Source of the DNA: Aeromonas popoffii
GTDB taxonomy: Bacteria; Pseudomonadota; Gammaproteobacteria; Enterobacterales; Aeromonadaceae
NCBI RefSeq assembly: GCF_000820025.1
Contig: NZ_CDBI01000091.1
Span: 147,523 to 211,522 of the forward strand
Reading direction: 5' to 3'
DNA length: 64,000 bases
The translations under genes were made by a program, and so were the position numbers. Below are positions 53,874 to 62,317 of this stretch, in pieces (the first letter of the stretch is position 1; every line of letters begins with the position of its first letter). The notes beneath the pieces are model-generated. The model searched no databases and was not told where the DNA came from. It was given only the letters and a program-made list of their open reading frames with translations.

Positions 53874-56234
53874 ATGTCTCAAAAAGATCCTTTCCTCCAA
53901 CGCGAGGCCGAAAAATACGAAAACCCCATCGCCAGTCGCGAGATGCTGCTGGAGCTCATCAAGGGCCATGAAAAACCCATGTCCCGGGAAGAGCTGGCCA
54001 AGGCACTCAAGCTGACCGACGAAGAGCCGTTGGAAGCATTGCGCCGTCGTCTGCGCGCCATGGAGCGTGATGGGCAACTGGTATTCACTCGCAACCAATG
54101 TTATGCCCTGCCGGATCGTCTGAATCTGGTGAAGGGGTATGTACTCGGCCACAAAGATGGTTTCGGTTTTCTGCGCCCGGAAGGTGGTGGACCGGATCTC
54201 TATTTGAACAACCGCGAGATGCAGCGCCTGATGCATGGCGACTACGTGCTGGTGCAGCCGACCGAGATTGACCGCAAGGGTCGTCAGGAAGCGCGTCTTG
54301 TACGTCTGCTCAAGTCCCGCGAGGCGGATATCGTCGGCCGTTACTTCGTCGAGAATGGCGTCGGTTTCGTGGTGCCGGATGACAGCCGCATCGGCCAGGA
54401 CATCATCATCCCCGAAGGGGAAAACAAGGGTGCCCGCCAGAGCCAGGTGGTGGTGGTGCGCATCAATCAGCGTGCCACCTCCCGCATCAACGCGGTCGGT
54501 ACCGTGCTGGACGTGCTGGGCGAGAACATGGCGCCAGGTATGGAGATCGAGATCGCCCTGCGTACCCACGGCATTCCACATACCTGGCCGGAAGAGGTGA
54601 CCAAGGAGGTTGCCGGTCTGGGCGAACAGGTACCAGAGAAGGCCAAAGAGGGTCGTATCGACCTGCGTGCCCTGCCGTTGGTCACCATAGACGGGGAAGA
54701 TGCCCGCGACTTCGATGACGCTGTCTTCTGTGAAGCCAAGCGCGGTGGCGGCTGGCGCTTGTGGGTGGCCATCGCGGATGTCTCCTCCTATGTGAAGCCC
54801 GGCACAGCGCTGGATGCCGAAGCGTATCAGCGCGGCAACTCTGTCTACTTCCCCGAGTTCGTGGTGCCCATGCTGCCGGAGGTGCTCTCCAACGGTCTCT
54901 GCTCCCTGAACCCGCAGGTCGACCGCCTGTGCATGGTGTGCGAGATGACCATCTCAGCCGCCGGCCGCATGTCCGGTTACAAGTTCTACGAAGCAGTGAT
55001 GAACTCCCACGCGCGCATGACCTACAGCAAGGTGGCGGCGATCCTGGATGGCGAGCCCAAGCTGCGTCAGCAGTACGAGCCGCTGGTGGGCCATATCGAG
55101 GAGCTCAACAACCTCTACAAGGCGCTCAAGCACGCCCGTCACCAGCGTGGCGCCGTGGAGTTCGAGAGCGAAGAGACCCGTTTCATCTTCAACGCCCAGC
55201 GCAAGATTGACCAGATAGTGCCGCTGGTGCGCAACGACGCCCACAAGATCATTGAAGAGTGCATGATCCAGGCCAACGTGGCCGCGGCCCGTTATATCGA
55301 GAAGAACGAAGCCTTTGCCCTGTTCCGGGTGCATGACCGTCCGGGCGAAGAGCGCCTGACCGGTTTCCGTGACTTCCTGGCCGAGCTGGGTCTGGAGCTC
55401 AAGGGTGGCCTTGAACCCGAGCCGAAAGACTTTGCCGAGCTGGCCGCCAAGTTTGAAGGGCGCCCCGATGCGGAGCTGCTCTCTACCATGCTGCTGCGTT
55501 CCATGCGTCAGGCGGTTTATCAGGCCGACAATATCGGCCACTTCGGTCTGGCATTAAAGTCCTACGCCCACTTCACCTCGCCGATCCGTCGTTACCCCGA
55601 CCTTATCCTGCACCGCGCCATCAAGTACCAGACGGCCAAGGAGCAGCAGGGCAATCTGCGCCACAAGTGGACCCCGAGCGGTGGTTATCACTACCAGCTG
55701 GAAGAAGTGGACCCGATGGGCGAGCACTGCTCCATGACAGAGCGCCGTGCCGACGATGCGACCCGCGACGTGGCTGACTGGCTCAAGTGCGAGTACATGC
55801 TGGATCACGTGGGTGACGAGTTTGACGGCGTCATCGCCAGCGTCACCGGCTTTGGTTTCTTCGTCCGTCTGGCGGAGATCCACATCGATGGTCTGGTGCA
55901 CGTCAGCACCCTCACCAACGACTACTACCAGTTTGATCCCCTGCACATGCAGCTGATCGGCGAGAACTTCCGCCGTCGCTACCGTCTGGGTGACAAGGTA
56001 CGGGTCAAGGTGATGGGCGTGAATCTGGACGATCGCAAGATCGACTTCGTGATGGTGGAAGCGCCACTCACCGGCAAGGATGGCAAAGAGGTGGTGCGCA
56101 AGCCTGCCAAGGGGGGCCTGCGTCACGATAAACGCAAAGAGGGCAAGGAGACCGGCAAATCCGACAAGGGTGGCCGCGCCAAGCCCAGCAACAGACGACC
56201 GAGCAAAAAGGCTCGTGATAAGGCCAAGGGGTAA
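53874..56234 (+). CDS. rnr: Ribonuclease R
   Basis: Processive 3'-5' exoribonuclease that degrades structured RNA. The 786-residue protein has an N-terminal helix-turn-helix (about 1-80), two cold-shock domains (80-230) and the RNB catalytic domain (about 255-590). Catalytic aspartates lie in [15 protein letters not shown]. An S1 domain (about 640-725; [17 protein letters not shown]) and a Lys/Arg-rich tail (KKARDKAKG) complete the protein. A TATAAT at 53835-53840 lies upstream. In E. coli rnr is followed directly by rlmB; here integron cassettes lie between. Confidence 0.96.
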   Translation: MSQKDPFLQREAEKYENPIASREMLLELIKGHEKPMSREELAKALKLTDEEPLEALRRRLRAMERDGQLVFTRNQCYALPDRLNLVKGYVLGHKDGFGFLRPEGGGPDLYLNNREMQRLMHGDYVLVQPTEIDRKGRQEARLVRLLKSREADIVGRYFVENGVGFVVPDDSRIGQDIIIPEGENKGARQSQVVVVRINQRATSRINAVGTVLDVLGENMAPGMEIEIALRTHGIPHTWPEEVTKEVAGLGEQVPEKAKEGRIDLRALPLVTIDGEDARDFDDAVFCEAKRGGGWRLWVAIADVSSYVKPGTALDAEAYQRGNSVYFPEFVVPMLPEVLSNGLCSLNPQVDRLCMVCEMTISAAGRMSGYKFYEAVMNSHARMTYSKVAAILDGEPKLRQQYEPLVGHIEELNNLYKALKHARHQRGAVEFESEETRFIFNAQRKIDQIVPLVRNDAHKIIEECMIQANVAAARYIEKNEAFALFRVHDRPGEERLTGFRDFLAELGLELKGGLEPEPKDFAELAAKFEGRPDAELLSTMLLRSMRQAVYQADNIGHFGLALKSYAHFTSPIRRYPDLILHRAIKYQTAKEQQGNLRHKWTPSGGYHYQLEEVDPMGEHCSMTERRADDATRDVADWLKCEYMLDHVGDEFDGVIASVTGFGFFVRLAEIHIDGLVHVSTLTNDYYQFDPLHMQLIGENFRRRYRLGDKVRVKVMGVNLDDRKIDFVMVEAPLTGKDGKEVVRKPAKGGLRHDKRKEGKETGKSDKGGRAKPSNRRPSKKARDKAKG

Positions 56235-56570
56235 GCCCTCGTCTCATGTCTTGGGTCCGGCGACCCGGGCTGAGGTCGTAAGGGGCTGATGGCCCCGGGT
56301 TATCTCCTCCAGAGCCCGATAGTCCCGGAGACGAAAAAAATCCGAACCCTGTTACCGGGGTTCGGATTTTTTATGGTCAGCGAAAAGGGGAGGGGCTCAG
56401 CCCTTCGGCGGAGTTCGGCCAAGCTCCGTGCCTATGGCGAAGAGTACACTCCCTGCGCGATTGCCATTCTATAGGTCGCTACGAGGCGCTCAGAAAGGTG
56501 GGTGTCCTATTTTTCTTGTGAGTTACACCTGACATCCATGTGCGTCGTACTCCTATTTTTGCTCAGACCC
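56235..56570. other. Intergenic stretch after rnr
   Basis: This 336-base stretch holds the rnr terminator (56334-56373) and otherwise no gene or RNA that I can recognise. It leads into the VCR-type attC. Confidence 0.6.
56334..56373 (+). terminator. Rho-independent terminator after rnr
   Basis: AAAAAAATCCGAACCC and GGGTTCGGATTTTTT flank a TGTTACCG-type loop. The stem is long and the U tract strong on both strands. Confidence 0.93.
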
Positions 56571-56692
56571 TAACGCCCGCCTAAGGGGCTGGCAACGCAT
56601 GACACTACACTCAAACACAACAGCTGCAACCACTGCGGCTCATTGGGACTGGAAACGCCGCGCGTTGACAGTCCCTCTTGAGGCGTTTGTTA
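56571..56692 (-). repeat. VCR-type attC site
   Basis: Read on the minus strand it opens TAACAAACGCCTCAAGAGGG, continues with ACTGTCAACGCG, and closes GCCCCTTAGGCGGGCGTTA. The ends are complementary and the length is 122 bases. From memory it is nearly identical to the Vibrio cholerae repeat (VCR) consensus. The arms GCGTTGCCAGCCCC and GGGACTGTCAACGC pair as expected for a recombinogenic hairpin. It begins about ten bases after the cupin stop codon. Confidence 0.88.
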
Positions 56693-56703
56693 TGTGCGTA
56701 GTT

Positions 56704-57033
56704 TCAATCAACTACAAACAACCTAGCCCCACACTTTGTAGAAGAACGATGAGCCTCAGCGTTGTCAGCAACTTGATAACTCATTCCTGGCTTTAGAACA
56801 AAAACACGCCCATCTTCAAGTTCAGTGGTTAGCTCACCTGACAAACAAAACAAGATATGCCCTTTCGAACACCAGTGATCTGCCAGATAGTTTTCAGAAT
56901 AATCAACCATTCGTACACGAAGTTGACCAAAATGTTTGGTACGCCAGTACGCAACACCCGTTTCACCTAAATGTTCCGTAGCCTCTACGTTACCCCAATC
57001 AGTTACTCCGAAAGGAATATTCTCAATATCCAT
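56704..57033 (-). CDS. Cassette gene: small cupin (DHCW-motif type)
   Basis: A single-domain cupin of 109 residues. The metal-site-like segment LADHWCSKGHILFCLSGEL (about 50-68) is like the DHCW-motif cupin family often carried by Vibrio superintegron cassettes. LKPGMSYQVADN forms the second cupin motif. It lacks signal peptide or membrane helices. It is carried by an integron cassette with its attC directly downstream, and has no obvious promoter of its own. Substrate unknown. Confidence 0.8.
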   Translation of the reverse strand: MDIENIPFGVTDWGNVEATEHLGETGVAYWRTKHFGQLRVRMVDYSENYLADHWCSKGHILFCLSGELTTELEDGRVFVLKPGMSYQVADNAEAHRSSTKCGARLFVVD

Positions 57034-57066
57034 ATTGCTCGCTCATTCCTATTGATTGCTAAAAGC

Positions 57067-57137
57067 ACATAACGTCAACGCTCACCGGCGGCAACTCGCG
57101 TAGCGAGTTGTCGTCCGTGTGCAGCGTTTCGTTGGGC
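57067..57137 (-). repeat. attC site of the second cassette
   Basis: On the minus strand it runs from the core GCCCAAC (57137-57131) to GTTATGT (57073-57067). The inner inverted repeat AACTCGC-TA-GCGAGTT is perfect, and GAAACGCTGC / GCGTTGAC form the outer arms. At 71 bases it is a normal attC. It begins six bases after the stop codon of the adjacent gene. Confidence 0.88.
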
Positions 57138-57143
57138 GTATGG

Positions 57144-57533
57144 TCACCATGCTTTGCTGAGAGCCAGACTTGGGGCGCTGATAGAGACGGCCAGGCCAAC
57201 AGCTACAAACGCAAAGAAAGAGCCGAGCCAGAAACCGCTGGAGTTTGGCTTAGAAGAGCGAAGGAGGAGAAATGCAGCTCCGCTGTTTGATACGAGCCCC
57301 ATGGACACAACGCCCCAAGGAAACTGGCCGCTCTCGGCAGTGGGGATGCCGAAGCCATAGCCGACAAGAAGGGCAGTTATTGCAACGCCATAGAGGCGAA
57401 AGAAGAGCGCACTCTTTGCGCTGACTCGGGTAGTTGCCTCAAGTTTGGCCTGTGGCATGACGAGGAACGGCAGCGCAACGAGTAGCGCAGATACAGCAAT
57501 TTTTGCGACAAGTAGCAAAGCAAGATAAGACAA
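57144..57533 (-). CDS. Cassette gene: four-helix membrane protein
   Basis: A 129-residue protein with four predicted membrane helices (about 4-26, 43-64, 72-92, 102-124). It starts MSYLALLLVAKIAVSALL. I do not recognise a characterised family; the helix pattern recalls small DUF-type inner-membrane proteins common in integron cassettes. Its attC follows within ten bases. Function unknown. Confidence 0.7.
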   Translation of the reverse strand: MSYLALLLVAKIAVSALLVALPFLVMPQAKLEATTRVSAKSALFFRLYGVAITALLVGYGFGIPTAESGQFPWGVVSMGLVSNSGAAFLLLRSSKPNSSGFWLGSFFAFVAVGLAVSISAPSLALSKAW

Positions 57534-57552
57534 GATGCACTCCTATGAAGAC

Positions 57553-57595
57553 GCCCAACAGTGATTAGATGGAAGGCGGTGCTAATCCGTTAGCA
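57553..57595 (-). repeat. Short attC-like or attI-like boundary
   Basis: GCCCAAC (57553-57559) and GTTAGCA (57589-57595) flank the inner pair GATTAG / CTAATC. At 43 bases it is too short for a usual attC. It may be a truncated attC of a lost cassette or the remains of the attachment site. Confidence 0.5.
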
Positions 57596-57757
57596 GAGCA
57601 TTCCATATAACTCCGTAACACCTTTATCGCCGCCAAGTAAAAATTATCATTAAATCAACACATTACCAGCTTGCTTCTCGTGCCGAGCGTATTCGATTGA
57701 CTTCCTCTTTCTGCGCCACCATTACGACTGTGTAAAAAAACAGTACGTGGGTTGCTT
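57596..57757. other. Gap between the cassettes and the SOS-box ORF
   Basis: No gene was seen here. The only recognisable element is the LexA box at 57728-57743. An integrase gene would be expected in this direction if the integron were complete, but no tyrosine-recombinase motif can be read in any frame. Confidence 0.5.
57728..57743 (+). promoter_or_regulatory. LexA (SOS) box
   Basis: CTGTGTAAAAAAACAG fits CTGT-N8-ACAG exactly, and GTA continues on the right like the extended consensus. It ends 14 bases before an ATG on the plus strand. Integron integrase promoters carry LexA boxes, so it may be a relic of one, or it may control the small ORF that follows. Confidence 0.65.
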
Positions 57758-57949
57758 ATGGACGGCACGGCCAAGTCACGGCGGCGTGAACAGCTCAGAA
57801 ATCCACATAAGGCCGTCACCATGTTCAGTGATCGCGCCACTCGTGCTACTCGCTTATCCATTCCATCCGGCAAGGCTACCGCCCTGAATGTCAGCCTCCA
57901 GTCTGCTGCTTTTTACCTGCGCGGTTTCGCTGGCCTGGCTCATGGGTGA
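57758..57949 (+). CDS. Small basic ORF behind a LexA box, function unknown
   Basis: A 63-residue frame starting MDGTAKSRRREQLRNPHKA. The N-terminal half is rich in Arg and Lys; the C-terminus is more hydrophobic (SAAFYLRGFAGLAHG). No signal peptide, membrane helix or domain is recognised. The ribosome site is weak. The LexA box just upstream is the main reason to take it seriously. It could equally be a fragment of a decayed gene. Confidence 0.35.
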   Translation: MDGTAKSRRREQLRNPHKAVTMFSDRATRATRLSIPSGKATALNVSLQSAAFYLRGFAGLAHG

Positions 57950-58270
57950 CTCCGACGAGGCTGTTGCCAAACGGCTATATTAGCGAGCGATGCAGGAGAG
58001 GGAAGTGGGAGATGATAGTTTTCTGGGCAAGATCAATAAATTAGTCATCCTGAGCCGTGTTGAAGTCGAACATCCACAACGAAAGGGCTGATCTCCAAGG
58101 GCTGAAAATGGGACTGCGACCGTTTTGTGCACCGCGTAGCGAGCCCACTTCGTCACTGCCGGGCAGGGTCAGGTACACCATCAAGGATGATGGCGCAGCC
58201 GCATCAAGAGGCCTGTCACAGATCCGGAGCTTGGCCGAGCAGCTTCCTCCTCCCTAGATGCCGGTCTCTC
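57950..58270. other. Probable decayed sequence before rlmB
   Basis: About 320 bases with short interrupted frames only. ATGGGTGACTCCGACGAGGC and the following codons read as coding-like but soon meet stops. I cannot assign it to a family. Confidence 0.4.
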
Positions 58271-58279
58271 TGGTATGAT
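58271..58279 (+). promoter_or_regulatory. Extended -10 promoter of rlmB
   Basis: TGGTATGAT has the TGn extension and a good -10 hexamer, 113 bases before the rlmB start. No convincing -35 is seen, as is usual for this class. Confidence 0.5.
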
Positions 58280-58391
58280 GCGTCATCATTTAGCGACCGG
58301 TGACGACGCCAGCATCATGGTGGTCAGGCTGCCGGTACGGCCATTTTTCTTCGGGGCGCATTCATGCGACCTGACACCACGGATCTTGAAC

Positions 58392-59141
58392 ATGAGTACT
58401 GAACTGATCTACGGCATTCACGCTGTCACCGCGCTGCTGGAGCGCACTCCCGAGCGTTTCATCGAAGTGTGGGCCCTCAAGGGCCGGGATGACGACCGGC
58501 TGCAACCCTTGCTGACCGAGCTGGAGTCCCTCGGCCTCAAGGTGCAGAGCGTGAACCGCAAGACCCTTGATGACAAAGCGGAAGGCAACAATCACCAGGG
58601 CATCATGGCCAAGGTGATAGAGGCGCCCAAGCTGGCCGAGCACGATCTGGCCAGCCTGCTGGACGAGCTGGTGGCACAACAGAGCCAGCCCTTCCTGCTG
58701 GTGCTGGACGGGGTGACAGATCCGCACAACCTCGGCGCCTGCCTGCGCAGCGCCGATGCAGCTGGCGTGCATGCGGTGATAGTGCCGCGGGACAAGGCCA
58801 GCGGCCTGACCTCAGTGGTGCGCAAGGTCGCCTGTGGCGCCGCCGAAGTGGTGCCGCTCATCCAGGTCACCAACCTGGCTCGCACCCTGCGTGAGTTGCA
58901 GGAGCGCGGCGTCTGGCTGGTTGGCACCGCTGGCGAGGCGGATCACGATATCTATCAGGCCAAACTGACCGGCCCGATGGCACTTGTTATGGGCGCCGAA
59001 GGCAAGGGCATGCGCCGTCTGACTCGCGAGCATTGCGACGAGCTGGTGAGCATCCCGATGGCCGGGGCCGTCTCCAGCCTCAATGTGTCGGTGGCAACGG
59101 GCGTCTGCCTGTTTGAAGCCGTGCGTCAGCGTCGCGCCTGA
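58392..59141 (+). CDS. rlmB: 23S rRNA (guanosine-2'-O)-methyltransferase RlmB
   Basis: Methylates the 2'-O of G2251 in 23S rRNA. From ATG 58392 ([17 protein letters not shown]) the protein has 249 residues, near the 243 of E. coli. The frame is open further upstream to 58275 but those residues are not RlmB-like. The SPOUT motifs are [18 protein letters not shown] (about 116-133), [14 protein letters not shown] and [18 protein letters not shown]. coli has rnr-rlmB adjacent; here about 2.1 kb separates them. Confidence 0.95.
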   Translation: MSTELIYGIHAVTALLERTPERFIEVWALKGRDDDRLQPLLTELESLGLKVQSVNRKTLDDKAEGNNHQGIMAKVIEAPKLAEHDLASLLDELVAQQSQPFLLVLDGVTDPHNLGACLRSADAAGVHAVIVPRDKASGLTSVVRKVACGAAEVVPLIQVTNLARTLRELQERGVWLVGTAGEADHDIYQAKLTGPMALVMGAEGKGMRRLTREHCDELVSIPMAGAVSSLNVSVATGVCLFEAVRQRRA

Positions 59142-59151
59142 GGCGAACGGG

Positions 59152-59718
59152 ATGGACAGACCCCCGTTTAGCCGGGATCGGGTCATGAATGAGCAGGAGG
59201 CCGCGCGCCTCCTCTCTTTTGCCCGTCCGCTGACATTAACCCCCCGCACCTGTCTCTGGCATGCGGGCGACAGGCCCGACCTGCTGGTCAGGGTGGAGCA
59301 AGGGCTGCTACGGGCCAAGGTGGTGCTGGCGGATGGCCGTGAGTACATCAAGGAGTTCTACTGGGAGGGGGACGAGTTTATCGATTTCCACCATCTGCTC
59401 AGTGGTGAACCTGCCCGCTACAGCGTGGAAGCGCTGGAGCCCTGCCGTTTGCAACTCTTCAACCTTGGCGACTTGCGTCAGCTCTCTTGCTGGCCCGCCT
59501 GGTATCACCACCTGCTGGCGGTGCAGTTGCGGATCAAAGAGGAGAAGGAGTTGCTCTTGCTGACCGAGAGCCCTCAGGCCCGTTATCAGCACTTTCTGCA
59601 ACGCTTTCCCGAGCTGGACGCCAGGGTGCCGGATCACCAGATCGCCGCTTATCTGGGCATCACCCCCATCAGCCTGAGCCGTATTCGCAAACGGTTGAAG
59701 GATCTTAACAAAAGTTAA
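59152..59718 (+). CDS. Crp/Fnr-family transcriptional regulator
   Basis: The 188-residue protein (from ATG 59152; ATG 59185 is an equally possible start) has a cyclic-nucleotide-binding-like barrel (about 30-110; GREYIKEFYWEGDEFIDF). A C-terminal winged helix has DHQIAAYLGITPISLSRIRKRL. There are no clustered cysteines for an Fe-S cluster. The Arg and Ser that bind cAMP in Crp are not in the expected motif, so the ligand is unknown. It lies 10 bases after rlmB and just ahead of elaA. Confidence 0.8.
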   Translation: MDRPPFSRDRVMNEQEAARLLSFARPLTLTPRTCLWHAGDRPDLLVRVEQGLLRAKVVLADGREYIKEFYWEGDEFIDFHHLLSGEPARYSVEALEPCRLQLFNLGDLRQLSCWPAWYHHLLAVQLRIKEEKELLLLTESPQARYQHFLQRFPELDARVPDHQIAAYLGITPISLSRIRKRLKDLNKS

Positions 59719-59775
59719 TGCTTGCGCCTGCGCGGCTGGCTATGCTGCCCTTCTCATCATGAGCAAGGAACTTCC

Positions 59776-60225
59776 ATGAACTGGTCCCTCAAGTCTTTTG
59801 AACAACTCGACGTCAACGAACTGTATGAACTGCTCACCCTGAGATCCCGCGTCTTCGTGGTGGAGCAGACTTGTGTTTTCCTCGATATGGACGGGGTCGA
59901 CAAGCGTCCCGACGTGCAGCACCTGCTCGGCTGGCAGAATGGCGTGCTGGTGGCCTACGCCAGACTGATGGCGCCCGGCGTGGCCAAGTCGCATCAGGTG
60001 GTGATCGGCCGGGTGGTGACGGCGCCCGAGGCCAGAGGCGATGGTCTGGGTCACCAGCTGATGCAACAGGCGCTGCAAGAATGCGAACGGCTGTGGCCCG
60101 GGATCAGCATCTATCTGGGCGCTCAGGCGCACCTGCAGGGTTTCTATGGTCGTCATGGCTTCACCGCCGTGGGCGAGCCCTATCTGGATGATGACATTCC
60201 CCACATCGGTATGACCTCCTTTTAA
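59776..60225 (+). CDS. elaA: GNAT-family acetyltransferase ElaA
   Basis: Predicted N-acetyltransferase of unknown substrate. From ATG 59776 (AAGGAA upstream) it has 149 residues: MNWSLKSFEQLDVNELYELL, the ElaA hallmark LRSRVFVVEQTCVFLDMDG (cited in part), and the acetyl-CoA loop VVTAPEARGDGLGHQLM. The C-terminal GRHGFTAVGEPYLDDDIPHI is also typical. It lies 58 bases after the Crp/Fnr gene. Confidence 0.9.
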   Translation: MNWSLKSFEQLDVNELYELLTLRSRVFVVEQTCVFLDMDGVDKRPDVQHLLGWQNGVLVAYARLMAPGVAKSHQVVIGRVVTAPEARGDGLGHQLMQQALQECERLWPGISIYLGAQAHLQGFYGRHGFTAVGEPYLDDDIPHIGMTSF

Positions 60226-60243
60226 TATCTTTTAGGCATAACA

Positions 60244-60321
60244 ATGAAATTATTATGTCTTGAGGTAGTAAAGAAAACGGGTGCTCGCCGCCATATTACT
60301 GGGTACCCTCTGAATGATTAA
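60244..60321 (+). CDS. Possible 25-residue ORF
   Basis: MKLLCLEVVKKTGARRHITG is the start of a 25-codon frame behind TTTTAGGCATAACA, in the 217-base gap between elaA and an EamA transporter gene. It has no recognised motif. It could be a leader peptide or a chance frame. Confidence 0.2.
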   Translation: MKLLCLEVVKKTGARRHITGYPLND

Positions 60322-60442
60322 TCGGCAACTGTTGATGGATATGTTTAAAAATGGTTTTTTACCCCATTAATACTGAACAAGATTCAGCGATTGAGCCGTT
60401 GAGCCATTTTATCTGCGTTCGCCACACGAGTGGCTGTCGCTG

Positions 60443-61303
60443 ATGGAGCTGTTGCGCAAGCGGTTCGCTCTGGACCTGCAAACCTTCGCCATCATCACTC
60501 TGGTGCTGGGCAATCTGGCCCAGGCCTTCTCCGATGTGCTGGTCAAGCTGATCGGCCCCGGTTTCAGCCCCTTCCAATACATGGTCCTGCGCCAGCTGCT
60601 GACCCTGCTGGTGCTGCTGCCCTTCATGCTGCGTGTGCCGAGAGCGGCTTGGGGACTGGGTGCCTGGAAATGGCACCTGCTGCGCGGTCACCTCTGTCTG
60701 CTCGGCGGGGGTGGCATGATGCTGGCCCTGACCCAGCTGCCGCTGGCCACGGCCAACGCCATCTTCTATGTCTCTCCGCTGCTGACCCTGCCGCTGGCGG
60801 CCTGGTTGCTCAAGGAGAAGATCCACTCCCGGGTCTGGCTGTTGGGGGGCATAGGCCTGCTCGGGGTCGTGTTCGTGCTCAAGCCGGGGGATTTTCATCT
60901 GGCGGGACTGGGTGCCTTGGTGACCGCCTTCACCCTGGCGCTGTTCAACGTGACCGGCCGCAAGTTGCCAGCGGGTATCTCTGTGGTGGCAACCCTGTTC
61001 TGGGCCAACCTGCTGGCGTTGCCGTTGACGGCGGGGTTGGCGGTGAATCAATGGCAGCCGGTGGACTGGCGTCTGCTGGCGCTGATCGGTGGCAGCGCGG
61101 TGATGCAACTGCTCTACCATGCCAGCTGCATCTACGCCTATCGGCAGGTGGAGGCCAACCGTATTGCGGCAACCGAATATTCAGGCCTGATGTTCGTGGT
61201 ATTGCTGGGGATCTGGCTGTTTGGCGAGATCCCGGTCTGGAACCTCTGGGTCGGGATGGGCTTTATCCTGCTGGCCATCCATTGGCAGCGTCGCCTGAGC
61301 TAG
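60443..61303 (+). CDS. EamA/DMT-family transporter
   Basis: Inner-membrane permease of the drug/metabolite transporter superfamily. The 286-residue protein has ten predicted helices in two EamA repeats; LFGEIPVWNLWVGMGFILLA marks the end of the second. It is RarD/YdcZ-like only at superfamily level, so substrate is unknown. The ATG at 60443 has GATGGAG-type sequence nearby. It is followed by a hairpin and then a second, different EamA gene. Confidence 0.85.
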   Translation: MELLRKRFALDLQTFAIITLVLGNLAQAFSDVLVKLIGPGFSPFQYMVLRQLLTLLVLLPFMLRVPRAAWGLGAWKWHLLRGHLCLLGGGGMMLALTQLPLATANAIFYVSPLLTLPLAAWLLKEKIHSRVWLLGGIGLLGVVFVLKPGDFHLAGLGALVTAFTLALFNVTGRKLPAGISVVATLFWANLLALPLTAGLAVNQWQPVDWRLLALIGGSAVMQLLYHASCIYAYRQVEANRIAATEYSGLMFVVLLGIWLFGEIPVWNLWVGMGFILLAIHWQRRLS

Positions 61304-61325
61304 GTCACTCTGCTCTCCTCCCTAT

Positions 61326-61352
61326 GACAAACCGGCTGTTGGCCGGTTTGTC
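61326..61352. terminator. Terminator-like hairpin between the two EamA genes
   Basis: GACAAACCGGC-TGTTG-GCCGGTTTGTC is a perfect eleven-pair stem. The T tract is short, so it may terminate weakly. Confidence 0.7.
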
Positions 61353-61435
61353 ATATGAGCATCTTATGAAGCCGATCTCGGTTGTTGCACCGAAAGTAGG
61401 GTAGTCTGTCCCGCTCTTAGTGACAGGAACCCGTC

Positions 61436-62272
61436 GTGACACCCACCCTCTTTGCGGCCATCCTGCTGGCCGCGCTGTTGCACGCCCTCTGGAATGCGCT
61501 GGCCAAGCGCCAAGCCGAGGGGCGCGTCAGCGTATTGCTGGTCTCCCTCTGCTCCGGGCTGTTTGCCGCCCCCTTCTTGCCGCTGGTGGGACTGCCTGTG
61601 CCTGCCGAATATCCCTGGCTGGCGCTATCCATCCTGCTACATTGCGGTTATTGCCTGTTTCTCGGTCGGGCCTATCGGCTGGGGGAGTTCGGCCAGATCT
61701 ATCCGCTGGCCCGTGGCAGTGCCCCCCTGGTGACCCTCTTGCTCGGGGTGCTACTACTGGGGGAGGTGCCAGGTGGAGTGGCGGTAGCGGGTGCTGTGGT
61801 GCTGGTCAGCGGGGTGTTGCTGATGGCGTGGCGTGGCGGCATCAGGCTGGTGCCTGCAGCTCTGCGTGCCGTGCTGATCACGGCGCTGTTCACCGCCGCC
61901 TATACCCTATCCGATGGCGCTGGCGCCCGCTCGGCCGGGGCGCCTGTGCGCTATACCCTCTGGTTGTTTGCCCTGACGGCTTTGATGATGCCGTTGCTGA
62001 TGCGCTGGCAGAGTCGCACCGCCTGGCACGCGCACGATCTCGCGGCATGGCGTACCGGTGCGCTCGGCGGCGCCCTGTCACTGCTTGCCTACGGCATCGT
62101 CATCTGGGCCATGACCCAGGCGCCCATCGGGCTGGTGGCGGCGCTGCGCGAGAGCAGCGTGTTGTTTGCTGTGCTGCTCTCCTGGTGTTGGCTGGGGGAG
62201 CCGTTGGGGCGGGTGCGGCTGTGGGCCGCGCTGGTGATCCTCTGCGGTATCCTGCTGATCCGCCTCGGCTGA
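61436..62272 (+). CDS. EamA/DMT-family transporter
   Basis: Second DMT-family permease; 278 residues, ten predicted helices, two EamA repeats (GQIYPLARGSAPLVTLLLG in the first, APIGLVAALRESSVLFAVLL in the second). The start is GTG at 61436. It is not a close duplicate of the preceding EamA gene. Substrate unknown. It ends at a strong hairpin convergent with the alaX gene. Confidence 0.85.
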   Translation: MTPTLFAAILLAALLHALWNALAKRQAEGRVSVLLVSLCSGLFAAPFLPLVGLPVPAEYPWLALSILLHCGYCLFLGRAYRLGEFGQIYPLARGSAPLVTLLLGVLLLGEVPGGVAVAGAVVLVSGVLLMAWRGGIRLVPAALRAVLITALFTAAYTLSDGAGARSAGAPVRYTLWLFALTALMMPLLMRWQSRTAWHAHDLAAWRTGALGGALSLLAYGIVIWAMTQAPIGLVAALRESSVLFAVLLSWCWLGEPLGRVRLWAALVILCGILLIRLG

Positions 62273-62280
62273 TTGATGAC

Positions 62281-62313
62281 GACGTCAGGCCGGGATACGT
62301 CCGGCCTGACGTT
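62281..62313. terminator. Bidirectional terminator between the EamA and alaX genes
   Basis: GACGTCAGGCCGG and CCGGCCTGACGTTT form a twelve-pair stem. It serves two convergent genes. Confidence 0.88.
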
Positions 62314-62317
62314 TGAC

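Larger units (their letters stand above)
56571..57595 (-). mobile_element. Integron cassette remnant without integrase (CALIN)
   Basis: Two complete gene cassettes on the minus strand, each a promoterless small gene followed at once by an attC: a cupin gene with a 122-bp VCR-like attC, and a membrane-protein gene with a 71-bp attC. A third boundary core GTTGGGC (minus strand, 57553-57559) closes the array at its upstream side. No integrase gene is in the window. The array splits rnr from rlmB, neighbours in many Gammaproteobacteria. Such clusters of attC without integrase are known from bacterial genomes. Confidence 0.82.

Noticed and set aside
57950-58120. Fragment of an IS5-type transposase
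   Set aside because: A stretch reading MGDSDEAVAKRLY then MQEREVGDDSFLG looked transposase-like, but I could not match it to a known motif and there are no terminal inverted repeats.
57596-58270. Integron integrase gene
   Set aside because: No frame shows the R..H.R..Y pattern of tyrosine recombinases or the integrase-specific patch, so the array is treated as lacking an integrase.
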